Origin: Acidobacteriota bacterium
GTDB taxonomy: Bacteria; Acidobacteriota; Blastocatellia; RBC074
Length of the DNA stretch: 64,000 nucleotides
Direction of reading: 5' to 3'
Assembly: GCA_018269055.1 (NCBI GenBank)
Contig: JAFDVI010000020.1
Coordinates: forward strand, 248,001 to 312,000
Below the pieces are notes generated by a model. It ran no database searches. It was not told where the DNA came from and saw only the letters and a list, made by a program, of their open reading frames with translations. A program made the position numbers and the translations under genes. Positions 29,506 through 38,827 of the stretch are shown here, piece after piece. Every line of letters starts with the position of its first letter. Position 1 is the stretch's first letter.

Positions 29506-30459
29506 ATGGCAAATTACGTCAGCCAGGTCGCCGAACACATTCGCAGCGAAATCCACAAAGTTATCGTCGGTCAGGATGCAATCATTGACCAGATTTTGAT
29601 CTGCCTGTTGGCCGAAGGTCACGCTCTGCTGGAAGGCGTGCCCGGCACGGCCAAAACGTTGATGGTCAAAACGCTGGCGCGCATTCTGGGCGTGGGCTTC
29701 AACCGCATCCAATTCACGCCGGATTTGATGCCTTCGGACATCACGGGAACGAATGTGTTCAACGTGGCGACTTCGCAATTCACGCTGCGGCACGGACCGA
29801 TTTTCACGGACATTCTGCTGGGCGATGAAATCAACCGGACGCCGCCAAAAACACAGGCTGCGCTGCTGGAAGCCATGGAAGAGCGCCAGGTGACGATTGA
29901 CGGCGAAAGCCATTTGCTGTCGCCGCTGTTTCTGGTGCTGGCGACCGAAAACCCGATTGAATACGAAGGCACGTATCCGCTGCCCGAAGCCCAGCTTGAC
30001 CGCTTCCTGTTCAAGGTTCTGATTTCCTATCCCAGCGTTGAAGACGAACAGCAAATCGTCGCCAACTGGCAGGCTGGTTTCAATGCGCGGAAGCTGGAAA
30101 ATGTGCCGTTGGTGATGATGGACGACCCGACGGTGATTCCGCAGTGTCGCGCCGAAGTTCGCCGCATCAATGTCGAGCCCAGCGTGCAGGCATATATTGT
30201 CAATCTGGCTCGTCGCACGCGCGAACATCCCAGTCTGTTGTGGGGCGCCAGTCCGCGCGCTTCCGTTGCGCTGCTGCTGGCCGGCAAAGCGCTGGCGGCG
30301 ATGCGCGACCGCGAATTCGTCACGCCGGACGATGTGCGTGATGTCGTCCATCCTGCGCTACGCCACCGCATCCTGCTGCGCTCCGAAGCGGAAATTGAAG
30401 GTGTCACCGAAGAAGCGATTCTGGACGAGATTATCTCTGCGGTTGAAGTGCCACGGTAG
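29506..30459 (+). CDS. MoxR-type AAA+ ATPase
   Basis: 317 residues. AAA_3 domain: Walker [10 protein letters not shown] near residue 45, Walker [10 protein letters not shown], sensor-1 [22 protein letters not shown], and the C-terminal lid domain ([19 protein letters not shown]). MoxR ATPases act as chaperones for metal insertion or complex assembly and are normally encoded directly before a DUF58 gene, as here except that a four-helix-bundle gene lies between. The stop codon TAG at 30457-30459 is part of the following heptamer repeat. Confidence 0.92.
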   Translation: MANYVSQVAEHIRSEIHKVIVGQDAIIDQILICLLAEGHALLEGVPGTAKTLMVKTLARILGVGFNRIQFTPDLMPSDITGTNVFNVATSQFTLRHGPIFTDILLGDEINRTPPKTQAALLEAMEERQVTIDGESHLLSPLFLVLATENPIEYEGTYPLPEAQLDRFLFKVLISYPSVEDEQQIVANWQAGFNARKLENVPLVMMDDPTVIPQCRAEVRRINVEPSVQAYIVNLARRTREHPSLLWGASPRASVALLLAGKALAAMRDREFVTPDDVRDVVHPALRHRILLRSEAEIEGVTEEAILDEIISAVEVPR

Positions 30460-30489
30460 GAGTTGGGGGTTGGGAGGTAGGAGTTGGGA
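30455..30489. repeat. Heptamer tandem repeat (GTTGGGA)n, left arm
   Basis: Five 7-base units: GGTAGGA, GTTGGGG, GTTGGGA, GGTAGGA, GTTGGGA. It is the inverted counterpart of (CCCAACT)n at 30917-30946; the pair brackets the four-helix-bundle gene. Confidence 0.85.
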
Positions 30490-30537
30490 TAGGATTGACG
30501 GGTCGCGCTTTGTGTGGAGAGATTTTCAGGAGGGTTT

Positions 30538-30954
30538 ATGGCAGCCATTACAAGTTTTCGTGATTTAAGAGTTTGGCAAGCTGGAATGAATTTGGTTGAA
30601 CAGGTGTATAAATTGACGAGTTGCTTTCCCAAAACTGAAATCTACGGCCTCTCCAGCCAGATGCAACGTGCCGCGGTCTCAATTCCCTCAAATATTGCCG
30701 AAGGATATGTGCGAGAAGGCACGAAAGAATATCTTCACCATTTATCTATTGCCCAGGCTTCGTTGGCGGAGTTATCAACCCAAATCGAAATTGCAGCACG
30801 TCTAAACTACATTTCGCAGGAAGCATTTGCCCCACTATTCGATTTAACAACGTCCCTAAGCAAACAACTTTATGCGTTACGCAATAGCCTGTTGAAACAC
30901 AACCACGCACCATCCGCCCAACTCCCAACTCCCAACTCCCAACTCCACTCATGA
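30538..30954 (+). CDS. Four-helix-bundle protein (S23/IVP family)
   Basis: 138 residues; AGGAGG lies 5 bases before the ATG at 30538. The [18 protein letters not shown] opening, [21 protein letters not shown] in helix 2 and the following [18 protein letters not shown] are diagnostic of the 23S rRNA intervening-sequence protein family, which also includes the Avd protein of diversity-generating retroelements. The last 11 residues ([12 protein letters not shown]) are encoded by (CCCAACT)n repeat. The gene is wedged between moxR and DUF58 and is bracketed by inverted heptamer arrays, so it looks like an inserted cassette. Its biochemical function is unknown; an rRNA context is absent. Confidence 0.88.
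   Translation: MAAITSFRDLRVWQAGMNLVEQVYKLTSCFPKTEIYGLSSQMQRAAVSIPSNIAEGYVREGTKEYLHHLSIAQASLAELSTQIEIAARLNYISQEAFAPLFDLTTSLSKQLYALRNSLLKHNHAPSAQLPTPNSQLHS
30917..30946. repeat. Heptamer tandem repeat (CCCAACT)n, right arm
   Basis: Four to five 7-base units, ending just before the overlapping stop/start of the four-helix-bundle and DUF58 genes. Its first 26 bases also occur at 14705-14730. Confidence 0.85.
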
Positions 30955-32294
30955 TTTTCACGAGACGATTTTTCATCCTGTTCGCGCTTGGAGCATTGCC
31001 GCTGGTGGCGATGTGGTCGGGGTTTGCCGCGCAAACAAAACTGAAATGGTGGTTGCTTGGCTACGATGTGTTTCTGGTGGCAGTTGCTTTCCTGGATTAC
31101 AAACTGACGGAAAAGGCGTCGCAGATTGAAGTCCGCCGCATCATGCCGCGACGATTTATGATTGGCGAAGAAAACGAAGTCCAGCTTCACCTTGCCGTCA
31201 AACTTGCACGACGGCGTTCGCGCGCGCCGCGATTTTCCATCAAGGATGAATACCCATCTGATCTGGAACTGCGTGGTGACCGATTGCTGACTGTCAAAAC
31301 GCGCCGCAACCGCAGCGGTGAAGCCACTGCCGTTGCCGAGTACAAGTTGTATGCGGCATCACGCGGCAATTATGGCTTCGGCGACGTGGCGCTCCGCTGG
31401 CGTTCCCGGCTGGGATTGGTCGTCAAACAAATCAGTTTGCCCTTGGCCGAAACCGTCAAGGTGTATCCGAACATCAACGAAGCCAAACGCTACGAAATTT
31501 TCGCTCAGCGCAATCGCCAACTGGGTTTGCGCCGTTCGCGGCTTCGTGGACAAGGGCGCGAATTTGAAAGCCTTCGCGATTACGTGCTCGGCGATGAATT
31601 GCGGCACATTTCGTGGACGGCAACGGCTCGTCGCGGAAAATTGACGACGCGGCAATACCAGACAGAGCGCAATCAAAACATCGTCATGATGATTGACGCT
31701 GGGCGATTGATGACCTCGCGCATCGAGCATTTGTCGAAACTCGATCACGCGATCAATGCTGCGCTGGCCATTGGCTACGTCGCCACCAGCGGAGGCGACA
31801 ACGTGGGCTTGTTGGTGTTCAACCGGCAAGTGGTCAGTTATCTGGCTCCGCAGCGCGGGCACGGACAGTTGTCTGCGATGACCGAAGCGCTGTACAACGT
31901 CAAACCACAGATGATCGAACCATCGTACGCGCGAGCCTTTCAATACCTGACGCAAAACTGCAAACGGCGTTCGCTGGTGGTGATTCTGACGGATTTGGTA
32001 GATCGCGACGCTTCGGCGGAATTATTGGCATACACGGCGGCGCTGCTGCCCAGGCACTTGCCGCTGATCGTCACCATCGGCGATAACGATTTACGCGCGC
32101 TGGTTTCCGCAGAACCCGAAACCGTGGCGGATGTGTACAAACAAAGCGTCGCCGAGGAATTGCTCCAACAACGCGAAGAAGCGTTGGCCAGAATCACGGA
32201 ACTGGGCGGATTGGCCTTGGACGTTCAGGCGGGCCAGTTGTCGTTTCAACTGGTCAACAAATACCTGGAAGTGAAAGAACGAGGGCTGTTATGA
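30951..32294 (+). CDS. DUF58 domain protein
   Basis: 447 residues; the ATG overlaps the stop of the preceding gene. Two N-terminal membrane helices (about 8-25 and 33-50) are followed by a beta-sandwich region and the DUF58 core: [29 protein letters not shown], where the LRDY and DxLRxIxW pattern is typical. After it comes a vWA-like segment ([11 protein letters not shown] with the MIDAS Asp, [19 protein letters not shown]). It partners MoxR in complex assembly or stress functions. A hairpin directly after the stop ends the transcript. Confidence 0.88.
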   Translation: MIFTRRFFILFALGALPLVAMWSGFAAQTKLKWWLLGYDVFLVAVAFLDYKLTEKASQIEVRRIMPRRFMIGEENEVQLHLAVKLARRRSRAPRFSIKDEYPSDLELRGDRLLTVKTRRNRSGEATAVAEYKLYAASRGNYGFGDVALRWRSRLGLVVKQISLPLAETVKVYPNINEAKRYEIFAQRNRQLGLRRSRLRGQGREFESLRDYVLGDELRHISWTATARRGKLTTRQYQTERNQNIVMMIDAGRLMTSRIEHLSKLDHAINAALAIGYVATSGGDNVGLLVFNRQVVSYLAPQRGHGQLSAMTEALYNVKPQMIEPSYARAFQYLTQNCKRRSLVVILTDLVDRDASAELLAYTAALLPRHLPLIVTIGDNDLRALVSAEPETVADVYKQSVAEELLQQREEALARITELGGLALDVQAGQLSFQLVNKYLEVKERGLL

Positions 32295-32311
32295 CAATGC
32301 CCTCGCTCTTT
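32274..32311. terminator. Bidirectional terminator-like hairpin
   Basis: AAAGA-A-CGAGGGC (32274-32286) pairs with GCCCTCG-C-TCTTT (32299-32311): a 12-bp stem with one mismatch and a 12-base loop. It lies over the 3' ends of the convergent DUF58 and DUF4870 genes. Confidence 0.6.
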
Positions 32312-32315
32312 CGGA

Positions 32316-32666
32316 TTAACTGATCAAACGAATCGTGAAGGGGTAGCGATAGAATTCGCCGTTATTGGCCTTCACCGTGGCAACGATCGTCAAAATTGCC
32401 CCGGCAAGCAAGACTAACGGCAGCAAGACAATTCCGATCAAAACCAAAATTGACAATCCGCTGATGATGGCATAGATCGTCAAACTGATTTGAAAGTTCA
32501 GCGATTCTTTTGCCTGGTCGGCGACAAATTGAGACTGATCTTTTTTCACCAACCAGATCACCAGAGGCGCCAGCAAGTTGCCCAACGGAACCCCCACATA
32601 CCCGCTGAGCGCCAACACATGTGCCAGCATCCCCCACAACCGTTCGTCTTTCGAGATGGCATACAT
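32316..32666 (-). CDS. DUF4870 (Tic20-like) membrane protein
   Basis: 116 residues from the ATG at 32666, which has CGGAGG before it; a longer frame to 32732 lacks a ribosome site. The pattern ISKDERLWGMLAHVLALSGY, then PLVIWLVKKDQSQFVADQAKESLNFQI and two further hydrophobic segments is that of DUF4870 proteins, small inner-membrane proteins with three or four helices and unknown role. Confidence 0.85.
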   Translation of the reverse strand: MYAISKDERLWGMLAHVLALSGYVGVPLGNLLAPLVIWLVKKDQSQFVADQAKESLNFQISLTIYAIISGLSILVLIGIVLLPLVLLAGAILTIVATVKANNGEFYRYPFTIRLIS

Positions 32667-32828
32667 AATTTTCCTCCGTGTTTTGACTGAAATAAAACGA
32701 GCTAAATCGGTTCCCGGTTGAAACTGCGTCAAGTATGCGTAAGCCTGTCAGGATTCACAAGAATCATCGAAAGGAATTCCTGACTTTTTATTGGCAAGCC
32801 GAAGTCCGCTTGCTACACTCACAACCCT

Positions 32829-34202
32829 ATGATGGATAGAGCAAGAATTTTGATCGTTGACGATGAACAAGCCGCGCGCGTCGGCCTGAGCGAGATTATC
32901 TCCGTATGGGGTTACGAAACGCAGACGGCTGGCGACGGATTGGAAGCGCTGGAAATCGCCGCAGACTTTCACCCGACGGCTGTGGTAACGGACGTGTTCA
33001 TGCCCAGGCTGGATGGATTCGGGTTACTGAACCGGTTGCGCGACGAGTACCCGGAAACCGCCGTCATCCTGTTGACCGGCCAGGGCAGCATCGAAGACGC
33101 CGTCCGCGCCGTGAAAGAAGAAGGCGCGTTTTATTACTTTGAAAAACCCATCAACACGCGCCAGTTAAGCGTCGTGTTGCAACGCGCCATCGAACAAGCT
33201 GCTTCTCGGTTGGAAAACACACGGCTGCGGCGGCAATTGGGCGAATACGGCGTATTCGGCAAGCTGGTCGGCAATTCACAGGTTATGCGACAGATTTACA
33301 CGACCATCGAACAGGTCGCCAGTTCCGCCGTTTCCGTGCTCATCACGGGCGAATCCGGAACCGGCAAGGAAGTCGTCGCGCAAAGCATTCACCAGCTCAG
33401 CCCGCGCGCTTCGCGTCCGTTTGTCGCCATCAACTGTTCGGCCATTCCCGAAAGCCTGATGGAATCGGAGCTGTTCGGCCACGAACGCGGCGCCTTCACC
33501 GGGGCCATTGCCAAACGCGAAGGCTGTTTTGAACTCGCCAATACCGGCACGCTGTTTCTGGACGAAATTGCCGAAATGCCTGCGATGTTGCAGGCCAAGT
33601 TGTTGCGCGTTTTGGAAGAGCGAAAAGTTCGCCGTCTGGGCAGCGCCAAAGAGGTTCCGGTTGATGTGCGCGTGCTGGCTGCAACGAACAAAGATCCGCA
33701 CGAAGCCGTTCGGCGCGGCGAAATGCGCGAAGATTTGCTCTATCGTTTGAACGTCATCCACATCAAACTGCCGCCGTTGCGGGAACGCCGCGAAGACATT
33801 CCCCTGCTGACGGAATACATGATCAAAGAGCTCAGCAATCGCCATAACCGCCCGGCAAAACTGGTTTCGCCTGAAGTGCTGGAAATCTTCACGCGGCATC
33901 CGTGGCCTGGCAATGTTCGCGAACTTCGCAACGTGGTCGAACACGCCATTATCGTTTGCGACGGTCAGAAAATTGAAAAACAACATCTATCACCGCAAAT
34001 GTCCGAGGGCCGTACCTTCAAAAACGAAGATTCGATCACGCTGCCGGTGCCGATTACTTTGGACGAAGCCGAACGCCAACTGATCCTGAAAACGCTGATT
34101 CGCACGAACAACAACAAAACTCGCGCGGCAGATTTGCTCAGCATCAGTTTGAAAACGCTTCATAACAAACTGAAAACCTATCGGGAAGAGAGTGAGGATT
34201 AG
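32829..34202 (+). CDS. Sigma-54-dependent response regulator (NtrC family)
   Basis: 457 residues. Receiver domain 6-120 with acidic pocket DDE, phospho-acceptor Asp 55 (VVTDVFMPR) and Lys 106 (YYFEKP). AAA+ domain from about 145: Walker A GESGTGKE, the sigma-54 contact loop GAFTGA, Walker [10 protein letters not shown], and [13 protein letters not shown]. Fis-type HTH at the C terminus ([20 protein letters not shown]). It activates promoters read by sigma-54 polymerase after phosphorylation. No histidine kinase is adjacent, so it is an orphan within this window. Confidence 0.93.
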   Translation: MMDRARILIVDDEQAARVGLSEIISVWGYETQTAGDGLEALEIAADFHPTAVVTDVFMPRLDGFGLLNRLRDEYPETAVILLTGQGSIEDAVRAVKEEGAFYYFEKPINTRQLSVVLQRAIEQAASRLENTRLRRQLGEYGVFGKLVGNSQVMRQIYTTIEQVASSAVSVLITGESGTGKEVVAQSIHQLSPRASRPFVAINCSAIPESLMESELFGHERGAFTGAIAKREGCFELANTGTLFLDEIAEMPAMLQAKLLRVLEERKVRRLGSAKEVPVDVRVLAATNKDPHEAVRRGEMREDLLYRLNVIHIKLPPLRERREDIPLLTEYMIKELSNRHNRPAKLVSPEVLEIFTRHPWPGNVRELRNVVEHAIIVCDGQKIEKQHLSPQMSEGRTFKNEDSITLPVPITLDEAERQLILKTLIRTNNNKTRAADLLSISLKTLHNKLKTYREESED

Positions 34203-34223
34203 TTAGCAATCTTCTGCGAAATG

Positions 34224-34388
34224 TCTTCGCCGCGCTAGCGGCGGTTGATTTTAGCCGTGGATTTCAATCCACGGAAAGCGACCAATCACACATCGCGTCG
34301 CGTCAGCGACTGTTGAATTCAGTCGTCGCTGACGCGACGCGATGACCTGACGGCCTTTCCTAAAGTCAACCGCCGCTCTGCGGAGAAG
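34224..34388. repeat. Nested palindromic spacer element
   Basis: Outer arms TCTTCGCCGCGCTAGCGGCGG-like and its inverted relative (34224-34252, 34362-34388). Inside are CCGTGGATTTCAATCCACGG (34255-34274) and a long stem with CATCGCGTCGCGTCAGCGAC at 34291-34310 against the complement near 34322-34343. It fills the 227-base gap between convergent genes. Confidence 0.75.
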
Positions 34389-34429
34389 AATTCGTGCATC
34401 ATCTCAAGATATTTTTGACGGGCGAGAGT

Positions 34430-35134
34430 TCATCCTAACCACTTCCGCAAGGTTATCCACCACGACAACGCGAAGTAGTACAGCGGAAAAGCCAGGGACA
34501 GCCATATCATCGGCCTCGGATCGTCGAAAACTTTGGCAACGATCAACACCAAAATCATTGCCCAAATCACCAGCAACCAGTTCGTCAACCGGCTGAATTC
34601 TCCTTTGTAGGATGTGTACAGGTATAACGAAGGCACAAACGTCAGCACGGATAACACACCGATGATGACCAACGAAATCCAGCTCGGCAATTGCAACCAG
34701 TACAGGTATATCGCCACGACGTTCCAATACGACGGAAAGCCCAGAAAGTAATGATCTTCGGTTTTGGCGTCGGACTGGGAAAAACCGTAAGCGCCGGCCA
34801 GCAACGGCAACAACAAAAACCAGCCCCAGTTTTCGGGCAACACGCCCGCACGCCAGATGAACAACAGCGGCAGCGAGGTATAGGTTTGAAAATCTACGAT
34901 GTCGTCCAGCCTGCGCCCGTCAAAACCGGGCAGGATTTCTTTGACCCGCCAACGCCGCGCCAGCGTGCCGTCGGTGGCGTCAATGAACGTCGCCGCGATC
35001 ATCAACGCGATCACCCATCGAAAACTTTCGGCGTCCCCGCGAACGATGAAAAACGCCATCCCGGCGGCGGCAACCAAGCCCGATGCCGTGTACAAGTGAA
35101 CCAACCAAGCTAAGAAGGTTTCCTTTAGAGGCAT
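34430..35134 (-). CDS. pcs: CDP-alcohol phosphatidyltransferase, probable phosphatidylcholine synthase
   Basis: 234 residues with about eight membrane helices. The CDP-alcohol phosphotransferase active-site motif is complete: DATDGTLARRWRVKEILPGF followed by DGRRLDDIVDF, giving the DxxDGxxAR...G...D...D acidic cluster. The LVHLYTASGLVAA N terminus, LARRWRVKE..P.FDG spacing and overall length match bacterial phosphatidylcholine synthase (CDP-diacylglycerol + choline). The gene starts 12 bases after the stop of a choline-transporter-like gene, which supports choline as the alcohol. Another CDP-alcohol enzyme remains possible. Confidence 0.75.
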   Translation of the reverse strand: MPLKETFLAWLVHLYTASGLVAAAGMAFFIVRGDAESFRWVIALMIAATFIDATDGTLARRWRVKEILPGFDGRRLDDIVDFQTYTSLPLLFIWRAGVLPENWGWFLLLPLLAGAYGFSQSDAKTEDHYFLGFPSYWNVVAIYLYWLQLPSWISLVIIGVLSVLTFVPSLYLYTSYKGEFSRLTNWLLVIWAMILVLIVAKVFDDPRPMIWLSLAFPLYYFALSWWITLRKWLG

Positions 35135-35146
35135 TGTTTCGACGTG

Positions 35147-36688
35147 TTAGGAGGCCGTTTGAACTTTCCGCAGTGGCAATGGCGAATCCCATTTTGCTGT
35201 CAGCCTGGACACAACCGGCAACAGAACGCAGCCAATAGCGGCTGCAAGGGTTTTGAACGGAAACAGCAACGCACCGCTGGCATCGTACCAGCTTGATGGA
35301 TTGCCGGTGAACAGTTCTGGATATGGAATGAAATGCGGCAAGTTGAACAGCGGTTCGCCTCCGCCCAGGCGCAGCACCAGCGAAACAATAAAAGCGGTGA
35401 CGGAGCCGATGCGATTGGCTTTGGGATCAAACAGCGCAAACACCAGTTGCGGAAACAACAGTACGAAAATCAAGTCGCTGGTGAAAAACCAGAGCGCCTG
35501 CACGCTTTGGACTTTGAGCGCCATCACCACTGATGCCGCGCCAAGCAGCACAATCGAAACGCGAATGATTCGCTTCATTTGCCCGACGGAAAGTTCCGGC
35601 CACAACAACCGGTAACAGCAATTCCAGCTCACCATCGAAGCCGCCGAAAGGATGGACGAACTGAAGCTGGAAGTCACCGCGCCGATGATCGCTCCAAAAC
35701 CGAGCAAGGCGACGGCGGGCGGCACAACGTATTTCAGCAACATCGGCAAGGTTTCAGATGGATTGGTTTGGAGTTGCGTCAGCACATCGCTCGGCCAGTT
35801 GTATTTGAAAGACGCCACGCCCAGCAGCAGCGGCGGAATGGTCAGCAAAATCGTCAGAACACCCGCAAAGAGTGAATGTAATTGGGCTTTGCGCGGCGTC
35901 TGGCAGGAAAGCACCCGCTGAAAGTAACAGTTCCAGGGAATGCCGCCGAACACCAGCATCAAACTGACATCCCACCAACCAATGATGGATTGCGAAGTCC
36001 AAAAGTCGCCGCGCGGTTGCAATGGCGGAAAAAACATCCCGCGGTCAGCGCGCGCCGTCAGGTAATGCGACCAGGCAGCGTCAAATCCACCAGCAGCGGC
36101 AAAGATGAACGGCATGGCAACCACCAATCCCAGGACGACCAATCCAAGCTGAAACGCGTCGGTATACGCCACAGACCACATCCCGCCAACCATTGTGTAT
36201 GCGACGACAACGACAGCCGACAGCAAAATCGCCGTCGCCAGTTTCATTTGCAGTAACACGCCAAAGGTCGAGCCGATTGCCGCCAGCAATTCGGCGCTCC
36301 AAAATACTTCGCCGAGCATTGCCGGGATGAACAACACCGCTGCCCAGTGTTTGCCAAAACGCGCTTCAAAGGCATCAATCAGCGTCGTGAATTCCAGTTG
36401 GCGCATTCGCCGGGCGAAAAACAATCCGCCCAGAATCAAACTGACGCCGAAACAAAATCCGCCCTGAATCCCCAACGACAACGACGATTTGAATGCGCCT
36501 TCGGCAGTTCCGAGCAGATACCCGCCATCCACCCAAGTCGCCGTCATTGTCAGCGTGGCAATCCAGACGGGCATTGAGCGCCCAGCGACCAGCAAATCCG
36601 CGGGCGTGCCATCTTTGACTTTACGCGCCGCCAGCCAGCCAACCAGCAGGAAGCTCGCGTACATTGCTGTGATTGCGATGATTGCCAT
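35147..36688 (-). CDS. Sodium:solute symporter resembling the choline transporter CHT (SLC5A7)
   Basis: 513 residues, about 13 membrane helices. The SSS-family core is clear. From memory of the animal high-affinity choline transporter, several segments look closely alike: TMTATWVDGGYLLGTAE, LILGGLFFARRMR, FIPAMLGEVFWSAELLAA, YTMVGGMWSVAYTD, GGIPWNCYFQRVL, SSILSAASM and RLGGGEPLF. It would import choline with sodium. The phosphatidylcholine synthase-like gene follows 12 bases downstream, so the two form an operon. Substrate is inferred from similarity plus context. Confidence 0.8.
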   Translation of the reverse strand: MAIIAITAMYASFLLVGWLAARKVKDGTPADLLVAGRSMPVWIATLTMTATWVDGGYLLGTAEGAFKSSLSLGIQGGFCFGVSLILGGLFFARRMRQLEFTTLIDAFEARFGKHWAAVLFIPAMLGEVFWSAELLAAIGSTFGVLLQMKLATAILLSAVVVVAYTMVGGMWSVAYTDAFQLGLVVLGLVVAMPFIFAAAGGFDAAWSHYLTARADRGMFFPPLQPRGDFWTSQSIIGWWDVSLMLVFGGIPWNCYFQRVLSCQTPRKAQLHSLFAGVLTILLTIPPLLLGVASFKYNWPSDVLTQLQTNPSETLPMLLKYVVPPAVALLGFGAIIGAVTSSFSSSILSAASMVSWNCCYRLLWPELSVGQMKRIIRVSIVLLGAASVVMALKVQSVQALWFFTSDLIFVLLFPQLVFALFDPKANRIGSVTAFIVSLVLRLGGGEPLFNLPHFIPYPELFTGNPSSWYDASGALLFPFKTLAAAIGCVLLPVVSRLTAKWDSPLPLRKVQTAS

Positions 36689-36692
36689 AGCC

Positions 36693-36824
36693 TCTGGGTA
36701 CGCGATGCCTCCGGCTCGCGCTCACCTGGGTACGCGATGCCTCCGGCTCGCGGGCTTGTAGATTCGCCCTTTACCTCACCGGGGGTCTTGCCGAGACCGC
36801 ACGCTGGAAGCGTGCGTACCCAGG
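36693..36824. repeat. CTGGGTACGC-family element with a tandem left end
   Basis: The word CTGGGTACGCGATGCCTCCG occurs twice in tandem (from 36693 and from 36726), and the element ends with GCGTGCGTACCCAG. It occupies the whole gap between the TSUP gene (ending at 36825) and the symporter gene (starting at 36688). Confidence 0.8.
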
Positions 36825-37592
36825 TTAATTCTTGAAGAAAAGTGAGATCGCCATTCCAAACCCGATGGCGATGACCAATCGGCGAATGGTTTTCTGTCCC
36901 AGCTTTCGCGCAACTCCGGCTCCGCCATATCCGCCCGAAATCGCTCCCACGGCCATCAACAATCCGGCAGGCCAGTTGATCAATCCTACGAAAATGAAAT
37001 ACACGGCGGCGGCTCCGTTGGTCAGAAAGCCGAAAATGTTCTTCAGTCCGTTCATCTGGTGAATGTCGCGCAGCCCCAGCATACCCAGCGCGGCCAACAT
37101 CAGAATTCCGATGCCCGCGCCAAAATATCCGCCATAAACTGCCACACCGAATTGGTAGCAGCACGCGCCGATCAGCCAACTTGTTGTCGCTTCTTTTTCT
37201 TCCCCTTCACCGGTTTTGAGCCAACGACGAACCTGTTCCTGCAACATAAACAAAATCGTCGCAAACAGGATCAGGTACGGAACCAGCGAGGCAAACACGC
37301 CCGGCGGAGTTTTTTTCAGCAAATACCCGCCGAGCAAACTGCCAATCAGGCTCGGCACCATTAACACCAGATATCTGCGCGGGATCGTTGCCAATTCCCG
37401 GCGATACCCGACGACGCTGCCCGCCGCCCCTGGCGTCATTGCCAGGGTGTTGGTCGCGTTCGCAACAATTGGCGGAACGCCCGTCCAAACCAGCGTCGGA
37501 AAGCTGACCAGCGTACCTCCGCCCGCAACCGAATTGATGGCCCCGGCGATGGCGGCGGACCCAAATAGCAGTGAACCTTGCAAAATGGTCAT
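36825..37592 (-). CDS. TSUP family (TauE/SafE) membrane permease
   Basis: 255 residues, about eight helices in two halves. [18 protein letters not shown] near the N terminus and [13 protein letters not shown] are the typical first-repeat motifs, with [16 protein letters not shown] in the second. The family exports or imports sulfite, sulfoacetate or related anions. The ATG lies directly downstream of the T-tract of the cox operon terminator, without a visible ribosome site; transcription probably comes from read-through or an unseen promoter. Confidence 0.85.
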   Translation of the reverse strand: MTILQGSLLFGSAAIAGAINSVAGGGTLVSFPTLVWTGVPPIVANATNTLAMTPGAAGSVVGYRRELATIPRRYLVLMVPSLIGSLLGGYLLKKTPPGVFASLVPYLILFATILFMLQEQVRRWLKTGEGEEKEATTSWLIGACCYQFGVAVYGGYFGAGIGILMLAALGMLGLRDIHQMNGLKNIFGFLTNGAAAVYFIFVGLINWPAGLLMAVGAISGGYGGAGVARKLGQKTIRRLVIAIGFGMAISLFFKN

Positions 37593-37593
37593 A

Positions 37594-37644
37594 GCAAAAA
37601 CAAAAGCGCCGTCTGAATCAGGATTGAACCCGGTCAGACGGCGC
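37594..37644 (-). terminator. Intrinsic terminator of the act-cox operon
   Basis: On the minus strand GCGCCGTCTGA (37644-37634) pairs perfectly with TCAGACGGCGC (37616-37606) across a 17-base loop and is followed by TTTTGTTTTTGCT. This is a textbook Rho-independent terminator placed 35 bases after the last cox gene. Confidence 0.85.
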
Positions 37645-37678
37645 GAAGGGATGCGTTTCTCAAACTACATACACACAC

Positions 37679-38017
37679 TCATTTTGGCGCTTGAAGACCG
37701 AGCACGCCCCAGCCTCCGCGAACCAGATAATCGGCCATGGTCATAATCAACAGAATCGCCAACCAGAATAATCCGGCGATGATAATGACCTGCGTCAATT
37801 TTGAACTCCAGCGCACGTGCATGAAAATCAGCACAACCGCCGTGGCTTTGATCACGGCAATGGTCAGCGCAACAATGATATTCAGCGGCCCCCAGTAATG
37901 CTCCAGATCGAATTTCGCCACAAACACCGTCAATGCCGTAAACACCATCAACAAACCAAAAACGCCGAAGTAATACTTCAATGGGACAATATGATGTTCG
38001 GAAGTATGTTCCGCCAT
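37679..38017 (-). CDS. coxD: Cytochrome c oxidase subunit IV-like protein
   Basis: 112 residues with three helices. HIVPLKYYFGVFGLLMVFTALTV, then LTIAVIKATAVVLIFMHVRWSSKL match the prokaryotic COX4 (CyoD/CtaF) family, a structural subunit of heme-copper oxidases. GGAG precedes the ATG. Last gene of the respiratory operon. Confidence 0.88.
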   Translation of the reverse strand: MAEHTSEHHIVPLKYYFGVFGLLMVFTALTVFVAKFDLEHYWGPLNIIVALTIAVIKATAVVLIFMHVRWSSKLTQVIIIAGLFWLAILLIMTMADYLVRGGWGVLGLQAPK

Positions 38018-38045
38018 AAGCTCCAGAAACCCTCTCTAAAATTGA

Positions 38046-38735
<690 letters not shown>

Positions 38736-38749
38736 AGTAATTCTCCTGT

Positions 38750-38827
38750 TAGTTCGCAGTTCACAGTTGGCAGTTCACTGTCCGCTGACCCATTTGCCGC
38801 GAACCGTGAACCGCGAACTGCCAACTC
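38750..38827. repeat. Heptamer inverted repeat (AGTTCGC)n
   Basis: Left arm 38751-38785: AGTTCGC, AGTTCAC, AGTTGGC, AGTTCAC, TGTCCGC. Right arm 38799-38826: CGCGAAC, CGTGAAC, CGCGAAC, TGCCAAC. It fills the gap between coxA and coxC; the ribosome site of coxC starts immediately beside it. A relative lies at 50562-50645. Confidence 0.85.

Noticed and set aside
37606-37644. tRNA-like segment (GGATTGAACCCGG)
   Set aside because: The bases form the loop of a terminator hairpin; no cloverleaf can be drawn.
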